Source: Mycolicibacterium baixiangningiae (lineage in GTDB: Bacteria; Actinomycetota; Actinomycetes; Mycobacteriales; Mycobacteriaceae). Taken from it: a stretch of 64,000 nucleotides of DNA. The stretch spans positions 992,001 through 1,056,000 of the forward strand of contig NZ_CP066218.1 in the NCBI RefSeq assembly GCF_016313185.1. The letters run 5' to 3'. Made by a program: the position numbers and the translations under genes. Under the pieces are notes generated by a model that did not search any database, was not told the DNA's origin, and was given only the letters and a program-made list of their open reading frames with translations. Shown here one piece after another: positions 45,249 to 53,640 of the stretch (position 1 is the stretch's first letter; each line of letters begins with the position of its first letter).

Positions 45249-45737
45249 CTAACTGGCGCCTCCCTGGAAGATCTGCTCGAGTTCATCAACCGGTTTCAAC
45301 ATCAAATGACTGAAGATCGTCGCCTGAGGCTCTGGGAGGCGAGCACTGCCGACCTCTGACTGTATTTCGAATATCCATTCATTTTCGGTGGTCAGGACGG
45401 CAACGTCCGTGCTGCGGCCTAACTTGTACAGTTCAGGTCCAAAGATTGGGGCGCCGAGTACATTGCGCATCGTGGAGCCCCACCGCCAGATGAGAAATTT
45501 CTCGGCTAGATCGAAGGTGGAGAATGCCGCAGTGCCATCGTATCGCCGGCCGCGGTCATCGATGACGTCGATTGTCCACCAGTCACCATCATGTCTGAGA
45601 TAGAACGAATGATCATCCGACGTGAACCCAATCGCGTTACCGTCGACCGGAGATACCGCGACGTTCGACAGGCCGATTCGGCTCGCCCATTTAGTCCAGT
45701 CTTCTGACAGGCGTGAGAAATCTGCCACCCTATCCAC
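45249..45737 (-). CDS. Putative immunity protein (Imm61-like)
   Basis: 162 residues. It carries FTSDDHSFYLRHDGDWWTID, then AEKFLIWRWGSTMRNVLGAP and a C-terminal MLKPVDELEQIFQGG. The FLIWRWGSTMRNVLG type helix is like that of Imm61-family immunity proteins of actinobacteria; this assignment is from memory and tentative. No toxin lies directly upstream, so it is an orphan immunity gene in the array. It is cytosolic, with no signal peptide. Confidence 0.62.
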   Translation of the reverse strand: MDRVADFSRLSEDWTKWASRIGLSNVAVSPVDGNAIGFTSDDHSFYLRHDGDWWTIDVIDDRGRRYDGTAAFSTFDLAEKFLIWRWGSTMRNVLGAPIFGPELYKLGRSTDVAVLTTENEWIFEIQSEVGSARLPEPQATIFSHLMLKPVDELEQIFQGGAS

Positions 45738-45944
45738 CCATTCTCGTCAGGTAGCCCGATTGGAGTCGCGAGTCTACCGACGGCTCTAAGCCTGGCGGTG
45801 CAATTATTCGGTACCGCGTTCCGCCACCAGGTTTACCAAACCAGGGCGCCGCTTGTGATTGCTCGATGCGTCAACCGGGCGGTAGCGCGGTGGGATCGTC
45901 GTCAATGTATCTGAAGTCTGTGCTCGCCGTCTTCGTGCTGCCGC

Positions 45945-46105
45945 CCTGTTGATCAACCCTGCTTTCGCGGCGGTCCTGAGAGTGGGACCGGGCGCTGCCG
46001 GCCAGATCGGACGAGGAATATTGATCGGGTTGATTTCGGCGCCAATGACATTGGCCGTGTTCTTGCCGGGCTTTCTCTCGCCCAGGCCATGGGGCTCGTC
46101 TGATT
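45945..46105 (+). pseudogene. Remnant of the small membrane protein
   Basis: Reads PGAAGQIGRGILIGLISAPM, then TLAVFLPGFL, matching the C-terminal half of the protein at 44649-44954. It then loses the frame near the end (LSPRPWGSSD instead of LLLAQAAGLV). No start. Confidence 0.7.
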
Positions 46106-46137
46106 GCGCTCCGTCGCACTGCGCGCCGAACGGCCGC

Positions 46138-46516
46138 CTACCCGCTCAACTCGAAGATGGGCTGCGCCGCCGCGATGCGAACGCGTCCCCAGTCGCCCTC
46201 GACGGTGACCACCCCTTCCTCCGGTCTCAGGATGTCTATGTTGCCGAGGTCCTTCTCACCGTCGGCGTCGGTGTAGCGGCGGTTGGTACGCGTGACCCAT
46301 TCGATGCAGACAACATCCGGAATCGTCAGCTCTCCCCGGGCGTAGCAGTGGCGTTGGCCAGCCGGAGGAGGCAGGTATGCGGGATGCTGCGGGGTCAGCA
46401 CGGCATCGAGCCGGAAAACGAACTGTGCCGCTGTCTCAATGATGTCCAGCACGTACTGTCCGCGAGATAGAGGCGCGGCAGTGCAGGAATTTTCGTGTAG
46501 TCGACGGCCCGTCCCG
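46138..46516 (-). pseudogene. Immunity gene copy with a frameshift
   Basis: Same family as 48066-48443. From YVLDIIETAAQFVFRLDAVL to the end (VEGDWGRVRIAAAQPIFELS) it is readable. The first ~25 codons (VDYTKIPALPRLYL) lie in another frame, so an indel at about 46457 breaks the gene. Confidence 0.72.
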
Positions 46517-46528
46517 CGTCGTCCGAGC

Positions 46529-47197
46529 TCACAGCCAACCTCGAAGGCGCGCTGCGCTGCATTGTGCCGCAAGCTCACTGACGATCTGGCCATGGAACGT
46601 CGGCTTCCACTCTTCGTCGAGGTGATCGAGAAGTTCGTCGCTGAGGACCGACATGATCTGCTCGGCGTCCGAGTGCGACACTGACCCGGACTGACGGATC
46701 CGGTTGACGAGAGCGGGGTTTCGTCGTGTGAGCAGCTCAGTGAGTACTTCCCGCTGGTCGGTTCTGAGGAAGTGAAAGTAGGCGTTCATCGGAGGCCTCC
46801 GAACTTCAACGCCACGCTTCTTCTTGGACTCGCTCCACACGGCTAACTTGCCGCCGGGCGTGCACACGACAAGCGCGCCGTCCGGACCAGAGACGCTCCA
46901 CGCCTCGTAGGCGGCGTCCGCATCGACGAACAGATCGGCGTCGCCGCTGAAGCGGATGCACAGTGCGCCGGCAGAGTCGGCGACGGCCGTGTCCACGCGT
47001 TTTCCGACCAACGGGCGCATGAGATCGAGGGCTCGCACGGCATCGGTTTCAGAATCGAGGGTGACGGTGCGCCCCGCGGAGCGCAGCGAGAACGTCGATC
47101 CGACGGTGACGAAGTAGCCGTCCGTCATCTGGAGTTGCACGGTGTAGTCAGCCGAGACAGACTGCAGCGTCCTGCCGTTCAGCCCTAGTGCCGTCAC
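46529..47197 (-). CDS. DUF6188-like domain fused to an immunity-type domain
   Basis: 222 residues from GTG 47197, chosen for the very good GGAGG seven bases upstream; the frame remains open upstream to about 47385 but without a likely start. Residues ~5-125 look like DUF6188 (QLQMTDGYFVTVGSTFSLRS, then DADLFVDADAAYEAWSVSGP). Residues ~137-222 match the 87-residue protein at 41119-41382 (VNRIRQSGSVSHSDAEQIMS, then DELLDHLDEEWKPT). Fusion of two immunity-associated domains suggests a broadened immunity protein. The adjacent gene downstream is a broken immunity copy. Confidence 0.68.
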   Translation of the reverse strand: MTALGLNGRTLQSVSADYTVQLQMTDGYFVTVGSTFSLRSAGRTVTLDSETDAVRALDLMRPLVGKRVDTAVADSAGALCIRFSGDADLFVDADAAYEAWSVSGPDGALVVCTPGGKLAVWSESKKKRGVEVRRPPMNAYFHFLRTDQREVLTELLTRRNPALVNRIRQSGSVSHSDAEQIMSVLSDELLDHLDEEWKPTFHGQIVSELAAQCSAARLRGWL

Positions 47198-47353
47198 AAG
47201 AATTCCTCCACGTGGCCGCCCCTCATAACCGATGTCCTTCAAGGCCTGCGGCGCGCGTCGAGCACATGCGAGGAGTTGCTCGTCATCGAGATCCTCCGGT
47301 TCTGTTTTGAGACCTACTTCACTGACGTAGGCATCGGCGATAACGTCGGGGTA

Positions 47354-47373
47354 GGTCGGTCTATCGACCGACC
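47354..47373. other. Perfect 8-bp hairpin in an intergenic region
   Basis: GGTCGGTC, CTATCGA-centred loop bases, then GACCGACC form an 8-bp stem with a four-base loop. No T-run follows on either strand, so it is not a standard intrinsic terminator. It lies between the DUF6188-like gene and the next immunity gene and may be a terminator-like structure or a small recombination or regulatory site. Confidence 0.45.
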
Positions 47374-47431
47374 TTGACGTCGGCCATTACTCTGTCGAAA
47401 AGTCGACCGCGCGAACAGAAATGGTGGTCGC

Positions 47432-47809
47432 TCACTGTGCGACAACACCTTTCGGCACTACTTCCATCTCATCTGGGTGCGGCCACCTCGTGGGCGGATC
47501 GTCGGTTACCCACGCGTACTCCAAGCCGGACAGATGCCCACCGGTCAGCCAGATGATCACCTCGCCTCGATAGGAAGCTTGGTTGGGCACGAAAGCCCTT
47601 GCAGGGAAGGGCCCGTCGGGCAGGGGGCAGGTCTGGGCCGCATTCGATGGTCTGACGTCCAGAATCCAAGTCGTGGAATTGCGTACGAGCGTGCCAGGAA
47701 GGCCATCTAGAAGTGAATTACCTCGACTGTCGCCCGCACTCGAAATGATCGTACGGATGACATCGGCCTCTTCCGGCGCGATAGGGCGCCACCCTGACGG
47801 CGTTGTCAT
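47432..47809 (-). CDS. Putative immunity protein of an orphan module
   Basis: 125 residues from ATG 47809, overlapping the stop of the upstream toxin tip (ATGA). The sequence has WRPIAPEEADVIRTIISSAG, then GEVIIWLTGGHLSGLEYAWV, a small alpha/beta protein with a proline-rich acidic end (PTRWPHPDEMEVVP). The pattern is common among short immunity or YwqJ-associated proteins, but no family is certain. Position after a toxin tip is the main reason for the call. Confidence 0.65.
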   Translation of the reverse strand: MTTPSGWRPIAPEEADVIRTIISSAGDSRGNSLLDGLPGTLVRNSTTWILDVRPSNAAQTCPLPDGPFPARAFVPNQASYRGEVIIWLTGGHLSGLEYAWVTDDPPTRWPHPDEMEVVPKGVVAQ

Positions 47810-47985
47810 GTGATGAACGCCGTACTGATTTTGACTACGCCGTTGTCCACGAAACCCCTCACCGTCACGTTTTCGCCTGTCACGTTGACAACTGTTTCGA
47901 ACGTACCCTGATTCGGTACGTGGCCCTTCTGCCCGTCGAGGCTGCTGTACGGCGGAAGCCGCGCGATATACGTCAGCGGTGTCAT
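47806..47985 (-). pseudogene. Orphan toxin tip
   Basis: About 59 codons from ATG 47985: LTYIARLPPYSSLDGQKGHV, then ETVVNVTGENVTVRGFVDNG and VVKISTAFIT, ending in an ATGA overlap with the immunity gene. There is no trafficking domain; upstream sequence lacks any toxin body. This is a displaced toxin C-terminus. Confidence 0.55.
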
Positions 47986-48065
47986 TGAGCCCCGGCTTGG
48001 ACAGCGCTTGTTTGGGCACACGCGGGACCGCTTAACCCCTCACCCCGGGGTGCGGGCTGTATCCA

Positions 48066-48443
48066 TCACACGACTGCGGTGATTTCGAAATGTGGCTGCG
48101 CCCCGACAATCCGAACTCTGCCCCAGTCGCCCTCGACCAGGAGTGCGTCGCCGTCGACCGCGAGGATGTCGATGTTTCCAAGGTCCTCTTCGCCGTCAGC
48201 ATCGGTGTAGCGAGCGGTGGTGCGCCGTTCCCAATCGATGCGAGAAGCGCCTGTAAACGCCAGGCTTCCTGAGGCGTAGCAATATTGCTCACCGGGTTGC
48301 GGAGGTTGGTACGCGGGGCTTTCGGGAGTCAACACTGCATCCAGCTTGAAGGTGAGCTGTCCGGGCGCCTCCGCGATTCCGAGGACGTAGCTGTCCTCGA
48401 GGTAGACGCCGGTCAAGCCGGGAAACTGGTCGTAGTCAATCAC
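48066..48443 (-). CDS. Immunity protein of the WXG100/toxin operon
   Basis: 125 residues from GTG 48443, three bases after the toxin stop. It begins MIDYDQFPGLTGVYLEDSYV and is beta-rich, with TFKLDAVLTPESPAYQPPQP, then YTDADGEEDLGNIDILAVDG and a C-terminal VEGDWGRVRIVGAQPHFEI. Three further copies in different stages of decay are found at 40666, 44994 and 46138, so the family has been repeatedly duplicated here. Cytosolic. It probably neutralises the toxin encoded just upstream. Confidence 0.72.
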   Translation of the reverse strand: MIDYDQFPGLTGVYLEDSYVLGIAEAPGQLTFKLDAVLTPESPAYQPPQPGEQYCYASGSLAFTGASRIDWERRTTARYTDADGEEDLGNIDILAVDGDALLVEGDWGRVRIVGAQPHFEITAVV

Positions 48444-48446
48444 GAT

Positions 48447-49723
48447 TCACCAATCCCACTCGATCGGAGTGTGGTTGCCTTCGCTTCGCCTCGTCACGGG
48501 GTTTCCGTTCGGATCTATTCGCTGACCTGTCGCGTCCCGAAGCTCAACGTGAGGTGCTTCGCTACCGGGAGTGCGTGGACTTCCCTCCTTGATCGTCATT
48601 CGCACAATACCGTTCTCATCGACGTACTTCGGCGGTCCACCGGGCGACTGGGTCTTAGCCCAACCTTGTGAAGTCGCATAGTCCTCCAATTCGCTTGCTT
48701 TCGGTGTCCGACCCCTGAACAGGTCACCCAGGTTCCGGACTGCCGGAGGCTTTCCTTCTGGCTTCTCCTTGCGTCCGAGATTCTTGATCCGCTGCAGCTT
48801 CTGCCGTACTCCCGCGATGTCGTGAACCGTTTTGACACCCTTGCTGATGTTCTTCGAGAGCTTCCACGAGCCAATCGCTCCGGTGATCATCCGCGCGTAC
48901 TTGGCGATCGAATGTGCCGCCTTGGCCGTACCTGCGACCGCTCCGACGCCGAAGGAGACGAATGACGCGGCAACCGCGATGGCCGCGGTGACGGCCAGTT
49001 CCTTCGCCAGTTCTTCGAGGATGTCTTCGAGTTGAGTCCGTAGATCCTCGAGCGCTGACTTGTACTCGCGACACGACTCGGACAGTTCAGCACATCCGTT
49101 GAGGACCGCTGACGCGGCGTCGCGCAGCTCCCCGAGGTCACGCACGATGTATTCGACTTCAGGTGAATGCGTGTCGCCGAAGGTGCGGGCGTCGACGTCC
49201 AGGCCTTCGACGATCGTCTTGGTTTGGTACACCGTCGCCAGGCGATCCCACGCATCGGCCGCGTTGGCGACCTTATCGGTGTCTCCGTCCGGAACCGGTA
49301 CGCCTACCTGTGAGACCAACCCAATGGAGTCGTCCAGGAGTCCTTCGCCTGGCCCGCCCGCAGATGGAGTCGCAGCGAGCGTGCCGTCGACGGTTGCAGG
49401 ATCGGCGGGCTTCGACGGCATCGGTGCGTGATTGCCAGGCGTCGAATTATGTTCCGCGACCGCGTGATTGTAGCCCGCCTGGATGATGACGCCGCCGTAG
49501 TTTTCCAGCGCCTTCACCAGATCGTTGGCAGCTCCGAGCACCTCGCTTGCGCGCTCGTCATAGGAGTAGCCCAGGCGGTCCCGGCATCGTCGGACCCGGC
49601 CATGGAACCGGTTTCACCAAGGATGTTCACGTTCACGGCGAACGCGTCGTACAGCTTGCCGGCTTTGTCGAATAGTCCCTTGCCGACCGCGTAGTAAGTC
49701 TCCGGATCGACGTCCTGCGTCAC
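48447..49723 (-). pseudogene. Type VII polymorphic toxin gene split by a frameshift
   Basis: Translation starts at GTG 49723 (GTGA overlap with the upstream WXG100 gene) and reads DPETYYAVGKGLFDKAGKLY to about 49570. There the frame shifts: the continuing protein (YDERASEVLGAANDLVKALE) is in the next frame and runs to 48447. The second part has helical ESX-type body sequence (DLGELRDAASAVLNGCAELS), a hydrophobic helix (VTAAIAVAASFVSFGVGAVA) and a C-terminal tip rich in polar residues (ASELEDYATSQGWAKTQSPG, then HVELRDATGQRIDPNGNPV). The tip looks like nuclease-type polymorphic toxin ends. An indel, a sequencing error or phase-variable frameshifting are the options. Confidence 0.75.
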
Positions 49724-50004
49724 GTCAGCATGTCCCGATTGAGCTGCGCGGCTTCGGTGTAGTTGCGGTGGGCGTGGTCTGCGGCCTGTCGCAGTTCGGC
49801 GAGCGCTTCCCGCATCTGTGTTGCGCCGGAGACCCATTCGTCGTGCTGGGCCCGATGTGCCGTAGCCGCTTCTCCGGACCAGGTGGTGTGCAGGTCGGCG
49901 ACTTGGCGGTCGACTCGAGCGGCGATTGCTTCCGCCCGCCGTTCGAATGATTGGAGCCTGTCTACGAATGCCAGCAGTTCATCCAGTTCGACCCGGTAGC
50001 GCAT
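49720..50004 (-). CDS. WXG100-type protein, second of the pair
   Basis: 94 residues from ATG 50004 (TGATG overlap with the preceding gene). Helix-turn-helix form with TTWSGEAATAHRAQHDEW as the W-x-G turn and YTEAAQLNRDML at the end. Such Esx-like proteins form heterodimers and are exported by ESX systems or accompany larger substrates. It is coupled to the toxin gene through GTGA. Confidence 0.82.
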   Translation of the reverse strand: MRYRVELDELLAFVDRLQSFERRAEAIAARVDRQVADLHTTWSGEAATAHRAQHDEWVSGATQMREALAELRQAADHAHRNYTEAAQLNRDMLT

Positions 50005-50312
50005 CAAAGTCCCAGATCCATCGTCGAATCCAACGTGGTCGCGGATGCCGTGTCCTGCTTGGCGTAGCGAGCGGCGGCGTGGCCAAGGTTGCGCGAGGAT
50101 TCGGCGAGCGAGTCCACCAGGGTGGTGGCGCCCTCGCGCCACTCGTCCCAGATGGACGAGTACGCCGACGCTGCGGCGCCTGTCCATCCGCGTGACAAGG
50201 TGTCCCACTCTTGCTGCAGGCTCGCTAGCTCTTCGCGAAGCTCTTCGGCGTCATTGCTGATGGCGTGCGAGATGTTGAACGTCTCGTCAGCATCTACTTC
50301 CAAGTTGTCCAT
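50004..50312 (-). CDS. WXG100-type protein, first of the pair
   Basis: 102 residues. W-x-G turn in WDTLSRGWTGAAASAYSSIW and a second helix EGATTLVDSLAESSRNLGHA. It is the first gene of an operon of two WXG100 proteins, toxin and immunity gene. A similar WXG100 pair plus toxin occurs at 62261-64000. Confidence 0.85.
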   Translation of the reverse strand: MDNLEVDADETFNISHAISNDAEELREELASLQQEWDTLSRGWTGAAASAYSSIWDEWREGATTLVDSLAESSRNLGHAAARYAKQDTASATTLDSTMDLGL

Positions 50313-50474
50313 GGCTTCCCCCGGCGAATACGCAGTCAGCTAACAGCCTATGGGCCCGCCGAGTAGTCGGCCTGCACGAATTGCGCGCCCGGGATTCGAG
50401 GTGTGGGTTTCGTGCACTATTTCGACCGCCGCCGCACTGTGTCGCAGCATCAATCGCGGGTACTGCTCCAGACC

Positions 50475-51419
50475 ATGGATGTGCACACCCTCGCCTTCGA
50501 ATGGACCGACACCAACAAGCACTGGCTCATCGAAGTCCCTGTCCGGATCGCCGCGTACATCGCCGTCGCCCTGATCGCCCGCTACGTCCTGCACCGCATG
50601 ATCGACCGCGCAGCCAACCGCAGCCGCAAGACCCGCAACACCTCTGACCAGGCATCTGTCAACAAGCCCCCGCTCCTGCGGCACCTGCGGGACAAGGCGC
50701 CGTTGTCGGTGGCGGGAATCAAAGCCGCCGAACGGCGAAGGCAGCGCGCGCAGACCATCGGGTCGGTGCTCAAATCGACGGTGTCGATCGTGATGTTGAT
50801 CTGGCTCATACTGAGCATCCTCAACGTGGTCGGGGTCAACATCGCTCCCTTCATCGCCTCTGCCGGCATCGTCGGCTTGGCGATCGGTTTCGGCGCACAG
50901 AACCTGGTGCGCGATTTCGTCACGGGCGTATTCATGCTCTTGGAAGATCAATACGGGGTAGGGGACAACGTCGACCTCGGCGAAGCGGTCGGTGAGGTGG
51001 AAAGCGTCGGTCTCCGGGTCACCACCGTGCGCGATATCGACGGCACCCTCTGGTACGTCCGCAACGGTGAGATCGCGCGTGTCGGCAATATGAGCCAGGA
51101 CTACGCGGTGGCTCGCGTTGAGTTGCCGGTCGCCTTGACCGCCAACGTCGACCAGGCCGAAACGGTGGCCGTCCAAGCCGCCGAGGAAGCGCTGGAGGAT
51201 CCCGAGTTGGCCGCCAAGGTGCTCGGTAGTCCCGAGATGCTCGGGGTTCAGGACGTGTCGCCCGACCTCCTGACATTACGAATGACGATCAAGACTCGCC
51301 CCAATGCGCAGTGGTCGGTGCAGCGGCGACTGCGTCGCGACATCCTTCGCGCCTTCGACGAGAACGGGATCGAGCTGCCGATCCGGACGCCTCGCGTATA
51401 CGCGGTCCCCGACGAGTGA
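50475..51419 (+). CDS. Small-conductance mechanosensitive channel (MscS family)
   Basis: 314 residues from ATG 50475 (upstream starts are possible). Two to three N-terminal membrane segments (about 20-40, 100-125) lead into the pore-lining helix and beta domain with GIVGLAIGFGAQNLVRDFVT, then GVFMLLEDQYGVGDNVDLGE and GLRVTTVRDIDGTLWYVRNG, the family hallmarks. The C-terminal alpha/beta domain is complete. The channel releases solutes on hypo-osmotic shock. A truncated, stop-containing copy lies at 13021-13723. In this copy the next genes on the same strand are Wadjet. Confidence 0.9.
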   Translation: MDVHTLAFEWTDTNKHWLIEVPVRIAAYIAVALIARYVLHRMIDRAANRSRKTRNTSDQASVNKPPLLRHLRDKAPLSVAGIKAAERRRQRAQTIGSVLKSTVSIVMLIWLILSILNVVGVNIAPFIASAGIVGLAIGFGAQNLVRDFVTGVFMLLEDQYGVGDNVDLGEAVGEVESVGLRVTTVRDIDGTLWYVRNGEIARVGNMSQDYAVARVELPVALTANVDQAETVAVQAAEEALEDPELAAKVLGSPEMLGVQDVSPDLLTLRMTIKTRPNAQWSVQRRLRRDILRAFDENGIELPIRTPRVYAVPDE

Positions 51420-51423
51420 GTCG

Positions 51424-51485
51424 GTCACTCCCCAGGCGCTTCACCGCACCGACCGCAATGAGCATGATGAGGCTCATCGGCAGCT
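51424..51485 (-). repeat. OPT-transporter fragment after MscS, also at 13727-13785
   Basis: The minus strand reads LPMSLIMLIAVGAV, matching the OPT transporter's own LPMSLILIIAVGAVIG at about 59980-60035. A related stretch (MSLIPMIAVGAV) follows the MscS pseudogene at 13727-13785. The short fragment of about 45-60 bases carries no gene by itself and is probably the scar of recombination that joined MscS to the OPT gene. Confidence 0.65.
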
Positions 51486-51602
51486 GCCGCACTGGCGGCA
51501 TTCGCGGAAACCCGATGCCGGCTGGGACGGGAACTCACGGCTAAACCGCGTCGAGCGGCGCGCTATCCCGCGCTTGTCGGAGGTATTGCCTACCCTCGGC
51601 CC

Positions 51603-53033
51603 ATGGACTCCGCGGCAATCACCGCCGTGCGCGATCGGCATCCCGCATGGCGGCTACTCCGCGCGGGCAACGCGGTGTTGATTCTGTCCTTTCTTGGGGA
51701 CTTCTTCGTCGAGGCCAACCGCGGGGCCTGCGCGGCGAGCCAGGTGGCAGACGCATTGGACGACCACCTGTACGCGCTCAACGCCGAGAACGCCGAGGCA
51801 CGGTTCCCCAAGGATCCGCGCGCCTACCTAGAGGACTGGGCGGTCACTGAGGCCGGGTACCTGCGGCGGTTCTACCCTCCCGGTGACGACGAAGTCCACT
51901 ACGAAGTGACGCCCGCGTTCGAGAAGGCCTACTCCTGGGTGGTCAGCCTGCAGGGCCGATCTTTCGTCGGGACCGAGTCCCGCCTGCACACCGTCGTCGA
52001 ACTGCTGCGCCAGATCGTGCACGGAACGGAAGTTCACCCTGAGGCTCGGCTGGCCGAACTGCATCGCCGCCGCGCCGAGATTGACGCCGAGATCGCCGCC
52101 GTCGAGGCAGGTGACGTGGCCATGCTGGACGCGACCGGGGTGCGGGACCGCTATCAACAGTTGTCGACGACCGCGCGGGAGCTGCTGTCGGACTTTCGCG
52201 AAGTCGAAGAGAACTTCCGGGTATTGGACCGCTCGGCGCGGGAGAAGATCGCCGCATGGGACGGCTCGAAGGGCGAGCTGCTTGCCGAACTGGTTGGCAG
52301 CCGCTCGGAGATCGCCGGCTCTGACCAGGGACGCAGCTTCCAGTCGTTCTACGATTTCCTGCTCTCCGAGCAGCGCCAGAACGAGCTGGCGGATCTGCTC
52401 GCCAGGGTGGCGTCCCTCGACACCATCGACGTAGACCAACGGATCCGCGGAGTCCACCACGATTGGTCGGAGGCCGCCGACCGCGCGCAGCGCACCGTGC
52501 GGCAGATCTCCGAACAGCTGCGCCGCTTCCTCGACGACCAGGTGTGGCTGGAGAACCGCCGTGTCCTCGACCTGGTGCGCGCGGTGGAGGCCGTCGCACT
52601 CGAGGTGCGGGACCAGCCACCCACTTTCGGGCTGGAGGTCGACGAGCCTGGTATTGAGATGGTGCTGCCGTTCGAGCGGCCGTTGTACCAAGCGCCGGTA
52701 GCCGTCGAGGTCGAGAGCCACGTCGCCCAAGCCACCGAAACCGTCGATGCGGACCTGCTGTTCACCCAGACCTATGTCGACCAGGTACGTCTGGCCGAGA
52801 TCATCCGCTCCGTTATGCCCGAGAATTCGTCGGCGCTCCTGTCGGATGTCGTCGCGCTGCATCCGATCGAGCAGGGGGCCGCCGAGATCGTCGGCTACCT
52901 CGCGCTCAACGACGAGGAGTTGACGATCGACGTGGACGACACGGACGAGACGGTCTTGGAGTACTCCGACCCCGTTGACCCGGACATCACCAAGCGGGCG
53001 AGGATGCCGAAGGTGACGGTGCGCCGTCGATGA
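51603..53033 (+). CDS. jetA: Wadjet subunit JetA (MksF/EptA-type kleisin)
   Basis: 476 residues, DUF3375-type. The N-terminal winged-helix part (about 5-90) has LRAGNAVLILSFLGDFFVEA, a long coiled-coil middle covers 130-330 and a C-terminal winged helix is at 390-476 (LFTQTYVDQVRLAEIIRSVM). It is the kleisin bridging the SMC-like ATPase JetC. First gene of jetABCD, 28 bases before jetB. The Wadjet complex recognises and cleaves circular plasmid DNA; the mycobacterial relative is known as MksFEBG/EptABCD. Confidence 0.92.
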   Translation: MDSAAITAVRDRHPAWRLLRAGNAVLILSFLGDFFVEANRGACAASQVADALDDHLYALNAENAEARFPKDPRAYLEDWAVTEAGYLRRFYPPGDDEVHYEVTPAFEKAYSWVVSLQGRSFVGTESRLHTVVELLRQIVHGTEVHPEARLAELHRRRAEIDAEIAAVEAGDVAMLDATGVRDRYQQLSTTARELLSDFREVEENFRVLDRSAREKIAAWDGSKGELLAELVGSRSEIAGSDQGRSFQSFYDFLLSEQRQNELADLLARVASLDTIDVDQRIRGVHHDWSEAADRAQRTVRQISEQLRRFLDDQVWLENRRVLDLVRAVEAVALEVRDQPPTFGLEVDEPGIEMVLPFERPLYQAPVAVEVESHVAQATETVDADLLFTQTYVDQVRLAEIIRSVMPENSSALLSDVVALHPIEQGAAEIVGYLALNDEELTIDVDDTDETVLEYSDPVDPDITKRARMPKVTVRRR

Positions 53034-53061
53034 GCGCTCGCGCGAAGAGGGAAGTGCCCCG

Positions 53062-53640
53062 ATGAGCAACGAACGCGCCGTCGCCGCCGCCATCATCCGG
53101 CTGATGCAGGGCGTCGTCTACCGCATCTCCGATGAGGACACCTGGCTGACACTGGAACGCGCAGGCGCCGGCGTCCGCGACCACTTCGCCACCATCGGAA
53201 TCGACGTGGTGGTCGACGACACCGAGGGTTACGCCTACCTTCGCTCCCGGCCCTCTGAAGAAGGCGAGGAGGCGTTGCCGCGGCTGGTGCGGCGACGGGC
53301 CCTGACCTACAACGTCAGCTTGCTGCTCGTGCTGCTGCGTAAGCGTCTCGTCGAATTCGAGACCAGCGGCGGTGAGGGCCGACTCGTGCTGAGCACCGAC
53401 CAGATCGTGGAAATGCTTCGGCTGTTCCAGGCCGAATCCACTAACGACGCGCGCGTGGTGGACCAAGCGGAGACCACCATCAAGAAAGCCGCCGAGCTCG
53501 GCTTTCTTCGCCAGTTGCGTGGGCAGCGCGACCATTGGGAGGTGCGGCGCATCCTCAAGGCCTACGTCGATGCCCAGACACTCTCGGACTTCGCGAGCAA
53601 GCTCCGCGAGTATGCCGGAACGGCGGTCAATGATGACTGA
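53062..53640 (+). CDS. jetB: Wadjet subunit JetB (MksE/EptB-type)
   Basis: 192 residues, DUF4194-type winged-helix (KITE) protein. Residues around LMQGVVYRISDEDTWLTLER, then LRSRPSEEGEEALPRLVRRR and MLRLFQ...LRQLRGQRDHWEVRRI, carry the family pattern. It binds the kleisin JetA. It overlaps jetC by 11 bases (ATG 53630 within its end), consistent with stoichiometric production. Confidence 0.92.
   Translation: MSNERAVAAAIIRLMQGVVYRISDEDTWLTLERAGAGVRDHFATIGIDVVVDDTEGYAYLRSRPSEEGEEALPRLVRRRALTYNVSLLLVLLRKRLVEFETSGGEGRLVLSTDQIVEMLRLFQAESTNDARVVDQAETTIKKAAELGFLRQLRGQRDHWEVRRILKAYVDAQTLSDFASKLREYAGTAVNDD

Noticed and set aside
51828..53096. 422-codon minus-strand frame
   Set aside because: Antisense to jetA.
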